Program-made: the position numbers and the translations under genes
The notes under the pieces: model-generated
The model's input: only the letters and a program-made list of their open reading frames with translations
Told to the model about the DNA's origin: nothing
The model's database searches: none
DNA from: JAUXJB01 sp965226855
GTDB taxonomy: Bacteria; Myxococcota_A; UBA9160; SZUA-336
Length of the DNA stretch: 64,000 nt
Direction of reading: 5' to 3'
Assembly (NCBI GenBank): GCA_965226855.1
Contig: CBDDEE010000023.1
Location: forward strand, 127,067 to 191,066
Shown here: in pieces, positions 27,288-36,686 of the stretch
Numbering within the stretch: the first letter of the stretch is position 1
Layout: every line of letters starts with the position of its first letter

Positions 27288-29033
27288 TCAGGCACTTCCT
27301 ACGGGCTTTTCGAGCTTTCGCTTGGGAGCCTCGATCAGCATGTCCGAGATCGCCGCCCCACCGGGAATCATGGGAAACACGTTGTCTTCCTTGACGACTT
27401 CCGCAACGACGAGCACCGGGCCTTCGTCGTACTCGTGGGCTTCCGTGAGGATGCGGTCGATGTCAGCAGGGCGCCGGATCCGGAGCGCCTTCATCCCGTA
27501 GGCACGCGCCAGCTTGACGAAGTCCGGGTTGCCCTCGAGATCCACGCCTGACAGGCGGTTTTCGAAGAACAGCTCCTGCCACTGCCGCACCATCCCGAGG
27601 AAGTTGTTGTTGATGACAAGGCACTTCAGGCCGAGGCTGTGGATCTGCGCCGTTGCCAGCTCTGCCTGTGTCATCTGAAAGCCGCCGTCTCCCACAACCG
27701 CCCAGACCTTCTTGTCCGGCGAGCCGAACTTCGCGCCAATGGCGGCGGGGAAGCCGTAGCCCATGGTTCCTGCGCCGCCACTCGTTAGCCAGTAGCGGTT
27801 CGAGCGGGTTCTGCAGAACTGCGCGGCCCACATCTGATGCTGGCCCACGTCGGCCACGATGATCGAGTCCCCCTTCGTGATGGTGTTCAGGCGATCCAGC
27901 ACGTGCTGTGCACGCAAGCCTCCCTGCTTGGGGTACTTGAGCGGGTACTGCTTGCGCCACTTGTTGCATTGCTCGAGCCACCCCGCCGTATCGAGCACGT
28001 CGATCTGCGGGATCAGGTCCTCGATCACGAGCCGCGCATCCCCCTCGATGCAGACGTCAGGGCGGAGGACCTTGTTGAACTCCGCCGGGTCGATGTCTAC
28101 GTGGATCTTGACGGCGTCGGGGCAGAACGCGTCTACCTTGCCCGTGACGCGGTCGTCCCAGCGGGCTCCGATCGACATGATCAGATCGCAATGGGTCACC
28201 GCCTTGTTCGCGTAGGCGGTGCCGTGCATGCCGAGCATGCCGAGGTGCAGCGGGTGGGTCTCGTCGGCCGCGCCCTTGCCGAGCAGGGTGTTCACCAGAG
28301 GCGCGCGGAGCTTCTCGGCGAGCGTCATGACGGCCTTGCCGGCATCCGAGATCACTGCACCACGACCCACGTACAGGACGGGCCGTACCGATTTCATCAA
28401 AAGGCCGGCGGCCTCGGCGATCGCCACGGGGTTGCCTCGCGTCGGGACGCTGTAGCCCGGCAGGTCGACCTCGTCCGTAAACGGCGCGTCGCAGGGACCC
28501 TGGCTCAGGTCCTTGGGGAAGTCGAGAACGACCGGACCCGGACGACCCGTGGTGGCCAGGTGGAAGGCCTCGCGCATGATCCGCGGGATCTCTGCCGCGT
28601 CCCGGACGAGGTACGAGTGCTTCACAACGGGGTAGGTGATCCCGGTGACGTCGGCCTCCTGGAACGCGTCGGTGCCCAGGGCCGGGCTGATCACCTGCCC
28701 GCAGATCACGATGATGGGGGCGGAGTCCATGAGGGCCGTCAAGAGCCCCGTCACCGTGTTGGTCGCGCCCGGGCCCGAGGTCACCAGCACAACCCCGGGC
28801 TTGCCCGTGGCGCGGGCATAGCCGTCCGCCATGTGGGTGGCTCCCTGCTCGTGGCGAGTCAGGATGAGTCGGATCTTGGAGTCGACCAGAGCGTCGAAGA
28901 TGGGCATGGCCGCCCCGCCCGAGAGGCCGAAGATGTACTCCACACCCTCTCGCTCCAGGCACTGGACGAGTCTCTCGGCTCCTGTCGGCACCTTCGAATC
29001 CACGAATCCCTCCGAGGCCCGGATCAGGGCCAT
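27288..29033 (-). CDS. ilvB: acetolactate synthase large (catalytic) subunit
   Basis: 581 residues, the ThDP- and FAD-dependent enzyme that commits pyruvate to valine, leucine and isoleucine synthesis. Visible are the N-terminal ThDP domain with the catalytic Glu in LTRHEQGATHMADGYAR, the central FAD domain, and the C-terminal ThDP motif GDGGFQMTQAELATA with NNNFLGMVRQWQ. Co-transcribed with ilvN. Confidence 0.97.
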   Translation of the reverse strand: MALIRASEGFVDSKVPTGAERLVQCLEREGVEYIFGLSGGAAMPIFDALVDSKIRLILTRHEQGATHMADGYARATGKPGVVLVTSGPGATNTVTGLLTALMDSAPIIVICGQVISPALGTDAFQEADVTGITYPVVKHSYLVRDAAEIPRIMREAFHLATTGRPGPVVLDFPKDLSQGPCDAPFTDEVDLPGYSVPTRGNPVAIAEAAGLLMKSVRPVLYVGRGAVISDAGKAVMTLAEKLRAPLVNTLLGKGAADETHPLHLGMLGMHGTAYANKAVTHCDLIMSIGARWDDRVTGKVDAFCPDAVKIHVDIDPAEFNKVLRPDVCIEGDARLVIEDLIPQIDVLDTAGWLEQCNKWRKQYPLKYPKQGGLRAQHVLDRLNTITKGDSIIVADVGQHQMWAAQFCRTRSNRYWLTSGGAGTMGYGFPAAIGAKFGSPDKKVWAVVGDGGFQMTQAELATAQIHSLGLKCLVINNNFLGMVRQWQELFFENRLSGVDLEGNPDFVKLARAYGMKALRIRRPADIDRILTEAHEYDEGPVLVVAEVVKEDNVFPMIPGGAAISDMLIEAPKRKLEKPVGSA

Positions 29034-29052
29034 TCAGGTCAAAAGGAGCCCG

Positions 29053-29081
29053 ATTCTACCCGGCCTTTAGGGCAATTCCAA
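29053..29081 (-). promoter_or_regulatory. sigma-70-like promoter for ilvBN
   Basis: On the minus strand TTGGAA (29081-29076), a 17-base spacer, then TAGAAT (29058-29053), 20 bases before the ilvB ATG. The predicted 5' leader is short, with no room for a peptide-encoding attenuator. The remaining sequence up to the fumarase gene shows no other feature. Confidence 0.6.
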
Positions 29082-29299
29082 GGCGAAGTGGCCACCATTT
29101 CGAGAAGATCAGGACATTCTCTGACACGGCAGCTCCAAACCACTGTGGAAAATCCGAAACTCGGACGGAAGGGGCACACGCACCCTGAAACTAGGGCCTT
29201 CGAGCCCCAAATCGAGTCCTATAGCCCACTCCCCAGGACCAAAAGTACGGGTCCAGGGTCGCACGGGTTTGCTCGACCGAATTGCTATATTCCGGCTCG

Positions 29300-30946
29300 A
29301 TGGCGGAGTTCGAATACCAGCCGATCTTCGAGCTGGAACCCGAGCAGGTCGAGTACCGCAAGCTGAGCTCGGACCACGTCTCGACTGCGGAGTTCGAGGG
29401 GCACCAGATCCTGAAGGTCGAGCCGGAGGCCCTCACCTTGCTGGCGCGGGACGCGATGGTGGACATGGCTCACCTGCTGCGTGCGAGCCACCTCTCGCAG
29501 CTCGCCAAGATCCTGGAGGACCCGGAGGCCTCGAGGAACGACCGCTTCGTCGCGGTCGAGCTGCTCAAGAACGCGAACATCGCCGCCGCCGGTGTCCTGC
29601 CGGGCTGCCAGGACACGGGCACGGCCATCGTCTTCGCGCACAAGGGCGAGAACGTCTTCACGTTCAGCGACGACGAGGAGTCGCTGTCGCGGGGGATCTA
29701 TCAGGCCTACCAGGAGAAGAACCTGCGCTTCTCCCAGATGGCGGCCCTCGACATGTTCACCGAGAAGAACACCGGGACCAACCTACCAGCGCAGATCGAC
29801 ATTCACGCCGAGCCCGGCCGCGAATACCGCTTCTTGTTCATCGCCAAGGGCGGCGGATCCGCGAACAAGGCCTTTCTGTACCAGGAGACCCGCGCTCTCT
29901 TGGATCCGGAGTCTCTCCTCCGCTTCGTCAACGAAAAGCTAAAAACGCTCGGCACCTCGGCCTGCCCGCCGTACCACATCGCGCTGGTGATCGGGGGCAC
30001 CTCCGCGGAGATGACCATCAAGACCATGAAGCTGGCGAGCACCCATTCGCTCGACGGACTCCCGACCTCCGGCAACGAGCTCGGTCGCGCGTTTCGGGAT
30101 CCCGACCTCGAGGAGAAGGTTCACAAGCTGTGCAACGAGACGGGGATCGGCGCCCAGTTCGGCGGCAAGTACTTCGCACACGACGTGCGCGTGATCCGCC
30201 TCCCCCGCCATGGCGCCTCGTTACCCGTCGGTCTGGGGGTGTCCTGCTCGGCAGATCGGCAGATCCTTGGGAAGATCAACGCCGAAGGTCTGTTCTTGGA
30301 GCAGCTCGAGACCAACCCTGCGAAGTACCTGCCCGAGGTCATGCCTTCCGAGCTCGGCGACGAGGTGGTCGAGATCGACCTCAACCGCGCCATGAGCGAG
30401 ATCCTCGAGGAGCTCGGCCGACACCCCGTAGCCACGCGGCTCTCGCTCACCGGCCCGATGGTCGTGGCGCGCGACATCGCACACGCTCGGCTCAAGGAGC
30501 GACTCGAGCGCGAAGGTGACCTTCCCGAGTACTTCAAGGACCACATGGTCTACTACGCCGGGCCCGCGAAACGCCCGGAGGGTTACGCCTCGGGCTCCTT
30601 CGGCCCGACCACCGCCGGCCGGATGGACTCCTACGTCGACCTCTTCCAGCAGCACGGCGCCAGCATGGTGATGCTCGCCAAGGGCAACCGCTCGAAGCAG
30701 GTCCGCGAAGCCTGCCGCAAGTACGGCGGCTTCTACCTCGGCTCCATCGGCGGCCCCGCCGCCCGCCTGACCGAGCACAGCATCAAGAAGGTCGAGGTCC
30801 TCGAGTACGAAGACCTGGGCATGGAGGCGATCTGGCGCATCGAAGTCGCCGAGTTCCCCGCCTTCATCATCATCGACAAAGAGGGCAACGACTTCTATGC
30901 AAACCTCACCGAGTCCCGCCCCGACCCCCTCCTAACCCTCGAGTAG
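29300..30946 (+). CDS. fumarate hydratase, class I (iron-sulfur)
   Basis: 548-residue fused alpha/beta class I fumarase of the TCA cycle. Cluster-binding cysteines are in LPGCQDTGTA, GTSACPPYH and VGLGVSCSADRQ. The C-terminal beta part has GPTTAGRMDSYVDLFQ and GGFYLGSIGGPAA. I chose ATG at 29300. The upstream in-frame TTG at 29282 has no ribosome binding site, and neither has the ATG. A -10-like TATATT at 29286-29291 suggests a leaderless or nearly leaderless message. Confidence 0.95.
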   Translation: MAEFEYQPIFELEPEQVEYRKLSSDHVSTAEFEGHQILKVEPEALTLLARDAMVDMAHLLRASHLSQLAKILEDPEASRNDRFVAVELLKNANIAAAGVLPGCQDTGTAIVFAHKGENVFTFSDDEESLSRGIYQAYQEKNLRFSQMAALDMFTEKNTGTNLPAQIDIHAEPGREYRFLFIAKGGGSANKAFLYQETRALLDPESLLRFVNEKLKTLGTSACPPYHIALVIGGTSAEMTIKTMKLASTHSLDGLPTSGNELGRAFRDPDLEEKVHKLCNETGIGAQFGGKYFAHDVRVIRLPRHGASLPVGLGVSCSADRQILGKINAEGLFLEQLETNPAKYLPEVMPSELGDEVVEIDLNRAMSEILEELGRHPVATRLSLTGPMVVARDIAHARLKERLEREGDLPEYFKDHMVYYAGPAKRPEGYASGSFGPTTAGRMDSYVDLFQQHGASMVMLAKGNRSKQVREACRKYGGFYLGSIGGPAARLTEHSIKKVEVLEYEDLGMEAIWRIEVAEFPAFIIIDKEGNDFYANLTESRPDPLLTLE

Positions 30947-30950
30947 CGAC

Positions 30951-30969
30951 CGGAACTTGGGGACGGTCC
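30951..30969. repeat. 19-bp dispersed repeat, copy 2 (REP-like)
   Basis: CGGAACTTGGGGACGGTCC, identical to 9075-9093. It lies five bases after the fumarase stop codon and before the convergent asnS stop. Confidence 0.5.
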
Positions 30970-30987
30970 ACGGGAGGGCGTGGGCTG

Positions 30988-32379
30988 TTAGAAATCCGCA
31001 GAGCCGGGGACTCTGGGGAAGGGGATGACGTCGCGGATGTTTTCCATGCCGGTGGCGAACTGGACGAGACGTTCGAAGCCCAGGCCGAAGCCGGAATGGG
31101 GGACCGTGCCGTAGCGGCGAAGGTCGCGGTACCACCAGTAGTCCTCTGTGCGGAGGCCGCACTCCGCGATGCGGGCGTCGAGCTGCTCCAGGCGGTGCTC
31201 GCGCTGTGAGCCGCCGACGATCTCGCCGATCTTCGGCACGAGCACGTCCATGGCGCGCACCGTTCGCTCGTCATCGTTCACGTACATGTAGAACGGCTTG
31301 ATGGCGCGCGGATAGTCGGTCACGATCACGGGGCGGCCGACGTGCACCTCGGTCAGGTAGCGCTCATGCTCGCTCTGGAGGTGCAGGCCCCAGCGCACGG
31401 GAAACTCGAACTCGTTGCCGCTCTTCTCGAGCACGGCGATGGCTTCCGTGTAGTCGATATGCTCGAACGGGCTCTCGATGATGTGCTCGAGCGTTGCCAG
31501 GACCGTCTTGTCGATGCGCTGGTTGAAGAACTCCATGTCCTCCGCGCAGTCGTTGAGGAGGACCCGGAACGTTTGCTTCAGGAACTCCTCGGCCAGCTCC
31601 ATCTGACCCCGGAGATCCATGAAGGCCATCTCGGGCTCGATCATCCAGAACTCCGCCAGGTGCCGGCTCGTGTTCGAGTTCTCTGCGCGGAAGGTCGGAC
31701 CGAAGGTGTAGACGTTCGTCAGCGCGAGGGCGGCGATCTCCGCCTCGAGCTGTCCCGACACCGTGAGGTAGGCGGGCTTGCCGAAGAAGTCCTGCGAGAA
31801 GTCGACGGCCCCGGCGGGGTCTCGTGGCGGCGCGGCGGGATCGAGCGTGGAGACCCGAAACAGCTCGCCCGCGCCCTCGCAGTCCGAATCAGTGATGATC
31901 GGCGTCTGCAGGTAGATGAAGCCCCGCTCCTGAAAGAAGTCGTGGATGGCCCGCGCGGCGCAATTCCGCACGCGCAGGATCGCGCCGATCGTGTTCGTGC
32001 GCGGCCGCAGGTGCGCGATGGTGCGCAGGAACTCGAAGCTGTGCCGCTTCTTCTGGAGCGGATAGTCCTCGTCTGCGGCGGAGACGATTTCGACGCGGCT
32101 CGCGCGCAGCTCGAGCTTCTGGCCCTTGGCGGGCGATGGCACCAGGTCTCCCCTCACCTCGACGGCGCTCCCGGTCCCGAGCTTCGCAAGTCCCTCGGTC
32201 GCCCTCTCGAGCTCCTGGGAAACCACGACCTGGAGCCCCGTTAGGCAGGAACCGTCAGACAGGTCCAGAAACGTGACGTCCTTGGAGCGTCGCGCCGTGC
32301 GGAGCCAGCCGCGTACCGCCACGGACTCGCCCGGCTCCTGGCGCGCCAGGAGCTCCACGACCCTACAGAACTCGGCCAT
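30988..32379 (-). CDS. asnS: asparaginyl-tRNA synthetase
   Basis: 463 residues, class II synthetase. N-terminal OB-fold anticodon domain (VAVRGWLRTARRSKDVTFLD), motif 1-2 region with GPTFRAENSNTSRHLAEFWM, and motif 3 GFGLGFERLVQFATGMENIR near the end. The ending FPRVPGSADF is typical of AsnS. With gatB also present, the genome probably uses GatCAB mainly for Gln-tRNA; this is inference. Confidence 0.97.
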   Translation of the reverse strand: MAEFCRVVELLARQEPGESVAVRGWLRTARRSKDVTFLDLSDGSCLTGLQVVVSQELERATEGLAKLGTGSAVEVRGDLVPSPAKGQKLELRASRVEIVSAADEDYPLQKKRHSFEFLRTIAHLRPRTNTIGAILRVRNCAARAIHDFFQERGFIYLQTPIITDSDCEGAGELFRVSTLDPAAPPRDPAGAVDFSQDFFGKPAYLTVSGQLEAEIAALALTNVYTFGPTFRAENSNTSRHLAEFWMIEPEMAFMDLRGQMELAEEFLKQTFRVLLNDCAEDMEFFNQRIDKTVLATLEHIIESPFEHIDYTEAIAVLEKSGNEFEFPVRWGLHLQSEHERYLTEVHVGRPVIVTDYPRAIKPFYMYVNDDERTVRAMDVLVPKIGEIVGGSQREHRLEQLDARIAECGLRTEDYWWYRDLRRYGTVPHSGFGLGFERLVQFATGMENIRDVIPFPRVPGSADF

Positions 32380-32439
32380 GCCGGTACCTCCCCCGACCGA
32401 GAGTAGCCAATGCGCCGTACAGGGCCGAGAAGAGTGCGA

Positions 32440-33366
32440 CTACAGGTAACGACCCGAGGGGGTGGGCAGGCGGTTCGTCACGCGCTTGGCGCGCTCCACC
32501 TCCACGAGCAGATCTGACGTGACGACGGACTCGCTCTCTCGGTCCGTCGCCTCGCAACGGGCCTTTGCGCGCAGAACCGCGTGCAAGAGCCGGATCCAGT
32601 CGCCGATGGAGCCGTCCTTGTGCTGACGCGCCACCTCGACCCAGTCGACGCCGAGGAACAGCTGCCGTCCGGCCCGGCGTTCCGCCGCCTGTGCATGGAT
32701 CGACAGGGCCGCCGCGATGTCATCCGGGACGAGCGGTGTCACTTCGACGACGCGCTCGAAGCGACCCGTCGCGAGCAAGGCCGGGCGGATCGCGTCGGGC
32801 TGGCTCGTCGAACCGACGACCAGCATGCCATCCGCCGCGATCGCTCGGTCGACGAGCTCGAGCAGGAACTCCATGACCGGCCCCAGAGGCAGGTCGACAC
32901 GACTCCCGCCGAGCGCCACGGCCTGCATGAACTCCAGCTCCTCGAAGAAGATCGTCGTGGGCGGCATCTCCTCGAGCGTGGCCCCCCAGGCCGCGAGGAA
33001 CTCGCCGACCGCCTGGGATGCGTGCACCATCTGCAGCACCAGGCGAGGCACCGTGATCTCCAGAAAGGGCATCCCGGTGTGGTTCGATAGCCCCTCGGCC
33101 AGAAGCGTCTTGCCGCAGCTCGAAGGCCCCACGAGCAGCAGGGCGGGAGGCGGGAAGGTACCCCAGCGCTCGTACACCTCGGGGTCCGTCACGGCACAGG
33201 CGTACGTCAGCACCTCCTCCTTCGCAGACTCGAGCCCGCCGATGTCTCCGAAGCCGAGCTTCGGGTCGGCATCGAGGCGTGCCGCTTTCGCGATGTTGGG
33301 GGACTTGCGCAGGAACGCATCCCAGATGTTCTTGGCGCGTTGCCGCACGAGATCCGATGTAGGCAT
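32440..33366 (-). CDS. single-domain AAA ATPase, function unknown
   Basis: 308 residues with a Cdc48/FtsH-type AAA core: GFGDIGGLESAKEEV (residues 38-52), Walker A GPSSCGKT (80-87), Walker B TTIFFEELE with Glu 141-Glu 142 where most AAA proteins have Asp-Glu, sensor 1 in VVGSTSQPD and an Arg-finger segment ATGRFERVVEV. There is no protease domain or membrane segment. A -10-like TAGAAT (33378-33373, minus) lies only six bases before the ATG, suggesting a leaderless message. Divergent from the ferritin-like pair. Confidence 0.85.
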   Translation of the reverse strand: MPTSDLVRQRAKNIWDAFLRKSPNIAKAARLDADPKLGFGDIGGLESAKEEVLTYACAVTDPEVYERWGTFPPPALLLVGPSSCGKTLLAEGLSNHTGMPFLEITVPRLVLQMVHASQAVGEFLAAWGATLEEMPPTTIFFEELEFMQAVALGGSRVDLPLGPVMEFLLELVDRAIAADGMLVVGSTSQPDAIRPALLATGRFERVVEVTPLVPDDIAAALSIHAQAAERRAGRQLFLGVDWVEVARQHKDGSIGDWIRLLHAVLRAKARCEATDRESESVVTSDLLVEVERAKRVTNRLPTPSGRYL

Positions 33367-33487
33367 GGCAATATTCTACACGCGCCCGAGAGCGGGCTGA
33401 AAGCCCCTTGGGCCGGGCACTTGCAAGCGGCTCGCTACGTCAATAGCATCGCCCTCGACGCGAACTCAGCCCCGTAGGAGCAGCACG

Positions 33488-34444
33488 ATGAAGCGCCTGA
33501 TCCATCACGACGAGCTGGCTCGAGACAGTCGATTCATCCGACAGGACAACGTGATCGGCACCATCATGGCGAGCCTGCCGGATGACGTGGACGCCGTCGT
33601 CGAGGCCTTCGAGAAGATGGAGCCGATGATCGAGCAGAGTGTGCTCGGAACGGCCGCAGAGCCCCTCTTCGAGGAGTACGGGCCCGCCTTTCCACTGATC
33701 ACGAACAACACGGCGCTCATGCCGGACGATCCCGTGGTCGAGGATCGCCTCAGGATGCGTATGCACGGCATCCTGGTCGGGGAGATGCAGGCACTCGAGG
33801 GCGCTGGCCGCTCGCTTTGGGACTTCCCGGAGGCACCGTGGGACTTCAAGATGAACATGGCACGCCAGTGCTGGGACGAGGCCCGTCACGTGCAGATCTA
33901 CGAGAAGCTCCTCGAACACGTGGGCGGCGAGGTCGGTATGTACGCGGAGAGCACGTTCCTCTTCGAGTGCTGCTGCGCCGACGACCCCGCGCTGCGGGTC
34001 GCCGGCGTCAACCGCGGGCTCGAAGGGCTAGCCTGCGACGTCTTCCGCGAGCTCCTGCGCTTCGCGGAGCTGACCGGCGACGAGGTCACGCACCAGGCCG
34101 TGGACTACGTGCTGGCGGACGAGCTGACGCACGTGCGCTTCGGCAGCGAGTGGGTGCGGGAGTTCACCCGGAAGGACCCGGACCGCCTCCAGCGCGCCCA
34201 GGACTTCCGGCGCGAGGTCGACAAGCGCTTCAACTTTGGCGGTGCCCGCTCGGCCGAGAAGGGCGCGGCCATCCCGATCGCCTGGGAGGACCGCCGCGAG
34301 GCGGGCTTCAGCGAGGAGGAGCTCGAGGAACTGGCGGCGCTAACGAGCGAGGGTCCGCAGCGCGCAACCATTCGCAAGGCGACCGAGCTTCTGAAGCAGC
34401 GCTACGAGGAGCGAAAGCGGGGGATGCAGGAGGCAGCGGGGTGA
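33488..34444 (+). CDS. ferritin-like diiron protein (DUF455-like)
   Basis: 318 residues, almost all helical. Two ferritin-like iron motifs can be read: MARQCWDEARHVQIYEKLLE (ExxH, about residue 137) and VLADELTHVRFGSEWVREF (ExxH, about 216), with additional Glu in VGEMQALEGAGRS. This spacing resembles DUF455/ferritin-like oxidases. Start ATG follows GTAGGAG. It overlaps the next gene by four bases (GTGA), implying coupled expression. Substrate unknown. Confidence 0.8.
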   Translation: MKRLIHHDELARDSRFIRQDNVIGTIMASLPDDVDAVVEAFEKMEPMIEQSVLGTAAEPLFEEYGPAFPLITNNTALMPDDPVVEDRLRMRMHGILVGEMQALEGAGRSLWDFPEAPWDFKMNMARQCWDEARHVQIYEKLLEHVGGEVGMYAESTFLFECCCADDPALRVAGVNRGLEGLACDVFRELLRFAELTGDEVTHQAVDYVLADELTHVRFGSEWVREFTRKDPDRLQRAQDFRREVDKRFNFGGARSAEKGAAIPIAWEDRREAGFSEEELEELAALTSEGPQRATIRKATELLKQRYEERKRGMQEAAG

Positions 34445-35127
34445 GCGAGACCACGACGACGACGAGACTCTATCCGGGCAAGGGTGAGAACGAGCGCACG
34501 ACGTTCGAGCCCTACTCCGCGTTCGAGGTTCCGGCAGACCTGCGCGAGCTGCACGGCCGCTACGACGTGGAGTCCACGGCGCGGCGCGTGCGAAACTTCC
34601 GCTACGCAGAAGAGTGGACGATGATGATGCTGGGCGGCTGGTTGGCGACGATCCCGGAGTTGCCGGTGAAGACCGGCCTCGGCAAGATCATCTGGGAGGG
34701 CGCCAAGGCCGCCGACGAGCTCGGCAAGCGCCTGCCCGAGCTGCGCTGCGGTCGCAGATCCGTCGACGCCTCGGAGTCCTCGAACCAAGGCTTCGCGGAC
34801 TCCATCCAGGCGATCGCCGAGCCCGAGGCCCCCGACCTCAGCATCGAGAAGCTGGTGGGGGTGTTCGATGTGCTGAAGCCGCACCTGGTGGAGATTTACG
34901 AGCGCACCATGCGTGAGACCGATCAGATCTCCGATGCCCCGACGATCGAGATCCTGGACGACATCGTGCGCAAGACGCGGCGTCACATCTCGTGGGGCAA
35001 CGAGGTAGTCGATACGCTGTGCAACACGGACGGGAAGCGCGAGCGGCGCATGCAACGACAGCACGAGCTGCTGAAGCAGCTTCATGCCTGTGGCGGCGTG
35101 ACCAGCGACATCGGTGACCGCGCGTAG
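34441..35127 (+). CDS. ferritin-like-fold partner protein, unknown function
   Basis: 228 residues from GTG overlapping the preceding stop. Helical. DAPTIEILDDIVRKTRRHIS with following WGNE looks like the fourth-helix region of ferritin-like proteins (usually DEEEHI), and FRYAEEWTMMMLGGW could hold the first-helix Glu. Several expected ligands are missing, so it may be an inactive or modified paralogue that pairs with the upstream protein. No clear named family recognised. Confidence 0.65.
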   Translation: MSETTTTTRLYPGKGENERTTFEPYSAFEVPADLRELHGRYDVESTARRVRNFRYAEEWTMMMLGGWLATIPELPVKTGLGKIIWEGAKAADELGKRLPELRCGRRSVDASESSNQGFADSIQAIAEPEAPDLSIEKLVGVFDVLKPHLVEIYERTMRETDQISDAPTIEILDDIVRKTRRHISWGNEVVDTLCNTDGKRERRMQRQHELLKQLHACGGVTSDIGDRA

Positions 35128-35134
35128 CGCCGCG

Positions 35135-35926
35135 ATGGAGTTCGAGACTGTCATCGTCAAGACGGACGGCCCGATCGGGCGGTTGATCCTGAACCGCCCC
35201 GAGCGCCTGAACGCTCTCGGCCCCACGATCATGCGCGAGCTCACCGAAGCGGCGCACTGGTTCGACCGCCAGCCAGAAGTACGCGTCGTGATCGTGAGCG
35301 GGGCGGGCCGCGCGTTCAGCGCCGGCGCTGATCTCAAGGACAGCGCAGCCATCCCGACCGCGCCAACCTGGCAGGAGCGCCGCGAGGGTGGGCAGATCGG
35401 GCTGCGCATGGCCGACGCGCTCGAGCAGATGCACGCCGTCACCATCGCGCGCATCCAGGGCTACGCCGTCGGCGGCGGCGTCGTCCTGGCGGCGGTCTGC
35501 GATCTGCGGGTTGCCGCCGAGGACGCGGTCTTCTTCATCCCCGAGGTGGACCTGGGCCTGCCGCTCGCATGGGGAGGCATCCCACGGCTCGTGCGCGAGA
35601 TCGGTCCCGCGCTCACCAAGGAGCTCGTCATGACCTGCCGGCGCTTCTCGCCGGCCGAGGCCAAGGCCGCCGGCTTCGTGAACCGCGTGGTTCCCGAGGC
35701 CGAGCTCGACGCAGAGGTCGAAGCCCTGGCACAGGAGATTGCCGACAAGCCCGTCGTCCCCGTCATCATCACGAAAGAGCACGTGAACGCAGTTACGCGT
35801 CAGATCGCAGGGACCACAGCCTACGCCGACGGGGACGTCCTGCAGGGGACATCGGCCGCACAGGAGTCTCGCGACGCGGCCAGAGCCTACCGAGAGCGGG
35901 CGTTCAGCCGGTCGAAGTCGAGCTGA
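35135..35926 (+). CDS. crotonase / enoyl-CoA hydratase family protein
   Basis: 263 residues from ATG at 35135 (GTG at 35114 would overlap the preceding gene by 14 bases). Oxyanion-hole segments are GRAFSAGADLKDS and QGYAVGGGVVLAAVCDLRVA; FFIPEVDLGLPLAWGGIPRL holds one catalytic-site Glu, while the second position is not acidic. Follows the ferritin-like pair closely and is likely in the same transcript. Its 3' end overlaps the convergent haem-oxygenase-like gene by 23 bases. Confidence 0.9.
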   Translation: MEFETVIVKTDGPIGRLILNRPERLNALGPTIMRELTEAAHWFDRQPEVRVVIVSGAGRAFSAGADLKDSAAIPTAPTWQERREGGQIGLRMADALEQMHAVTIARIQGYAVGGGVVLAAVCDLRVAAEDAVFFIPEVDLGLPLAWGGIPRLVREIGPALTKELVMTCRRFSPAEAKAAGFVNRVVPEAELDAEVEALAQEIADKPVVPVIITKEHVNAVTRQIAGTTAYADGDVLQGTSAAQESRDAARAYRERAFSRSKSS

Positions 35927-36614
35927 CGCTCCGCTCGATCCCGTCGAAGAACTGCCACCACATCGCGAGCGATTGCTTCACGGCGCGGCGCACGCGGTTC
36001 TGCCAGTCGTCCGACGTCGCAAAGCTCAGCACGATGTGCTTGCCGACGTCGCTGTGGTCGGCGTCGGCGGTCTCGTGTACGTCCCAGAAGGCGACAGCCT
36101 CGGGCGTCAACCCGTAGTGCTTCTCGAGCCCGCGAGCAAAGCGAGCGAAGTTGCCGGGAACCTGGCCCTCGGCCGCCAGGTTCATGGCAGCCGAGCCCTC
36201 GACGAAGGAGCGCTGCTTGCTCGAGAGCTCGAACCAGTCGATCAGCGCCGCGGTGGAAGGGAGTGGATCGCCCAGGACGAGCTCCTCGCGCTCCATCCCG
36301 AGCCCGAGCCCAAACTGAATGAAGAGCTCCGGGTGTGGCAGACCGCAGCCCGAGATGCGTCCGGTCTCCTCCTCGTAGAGACTCTCGGCGAGCTCGCTGC
36401 GCTGCTCGGGGTCGGGACAGTTCGCGTGCAGCGCACTGATCGCGCGCGGGAACTCGCGCACCTGCAGGAAGAACTGAACGGCGAAGCTGCGGAGCGACGA
36501 GCTCGGCTCCTCCCCCCCCTGGATCCGCAGCCAGAGTGGATGGCCGCCGAAGCTCCTCCCCGCGTCGATGGTGGTGCGGAGCTCGTCGGCGAAGTCTTCA
36601 CGCGAGAGCGCCAT
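35904..36614 (-). CDS. haem-oxygenase-like iron-containing enzyme (PqqC/HDO superfamily)
   Basis: 236 residues. The segment LYEEETGRISGCGLPHPELF (about residues 79-98) and HETADADH (His 180, Asp 184, His 187; HxxxDxxH) match the metal-ligand pattern of haem-oxygenase-like diiron oxidases/oxygenases such as CADD. Most starts considered: ATG 36614, or ATG three codons upstream. Convergent with the crotonase and divergent from the selenoprotein gene. The substrate is not predictable. Confidence 0.8.
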   Translation of the reverse strand: MALSREDFADELRTTIDAGRSFGGHPLWLRIQGGEEPSSSLRSFAVQFFLQVREFPRAISALHANCPDPEQRSELAESLYEEETGRISGCGLPHPELFIQFGLGLGMEREELVLGDPLPSTAALIDWFELSSKQRSFVEGSAAMNLAAEGQVPGNFARFARGLEKHYGLTPEAVAFWDVHETADADHSDVGKHIVLSFATSDDWQNRVRRAVKQSLAMWWQFFDGIERSVSSTSTG

Positions 36615-36641
36615 GGCGAGCATTGTACGCCGGGCTCGGGA

Positions 36642-36677
36642 TAGAATGGCAAGATCCAGCTCGGCCGGCGAAAGGAA
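36642..36677 (+). promoter_or_regulatory. -10 box and ribosome binding site of the selenoprotein gene
   Basis: TAGAAT at 36642-36647 lies 39 bases before the ATG at 36687, with AAAGGAAA at about 36670-36677 as Shine-Dalgarno sequence. No good -35 box is seen at standard spacing. Confidence 0.4.
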
Positions 36678-36686
36678 ATCCGACCA

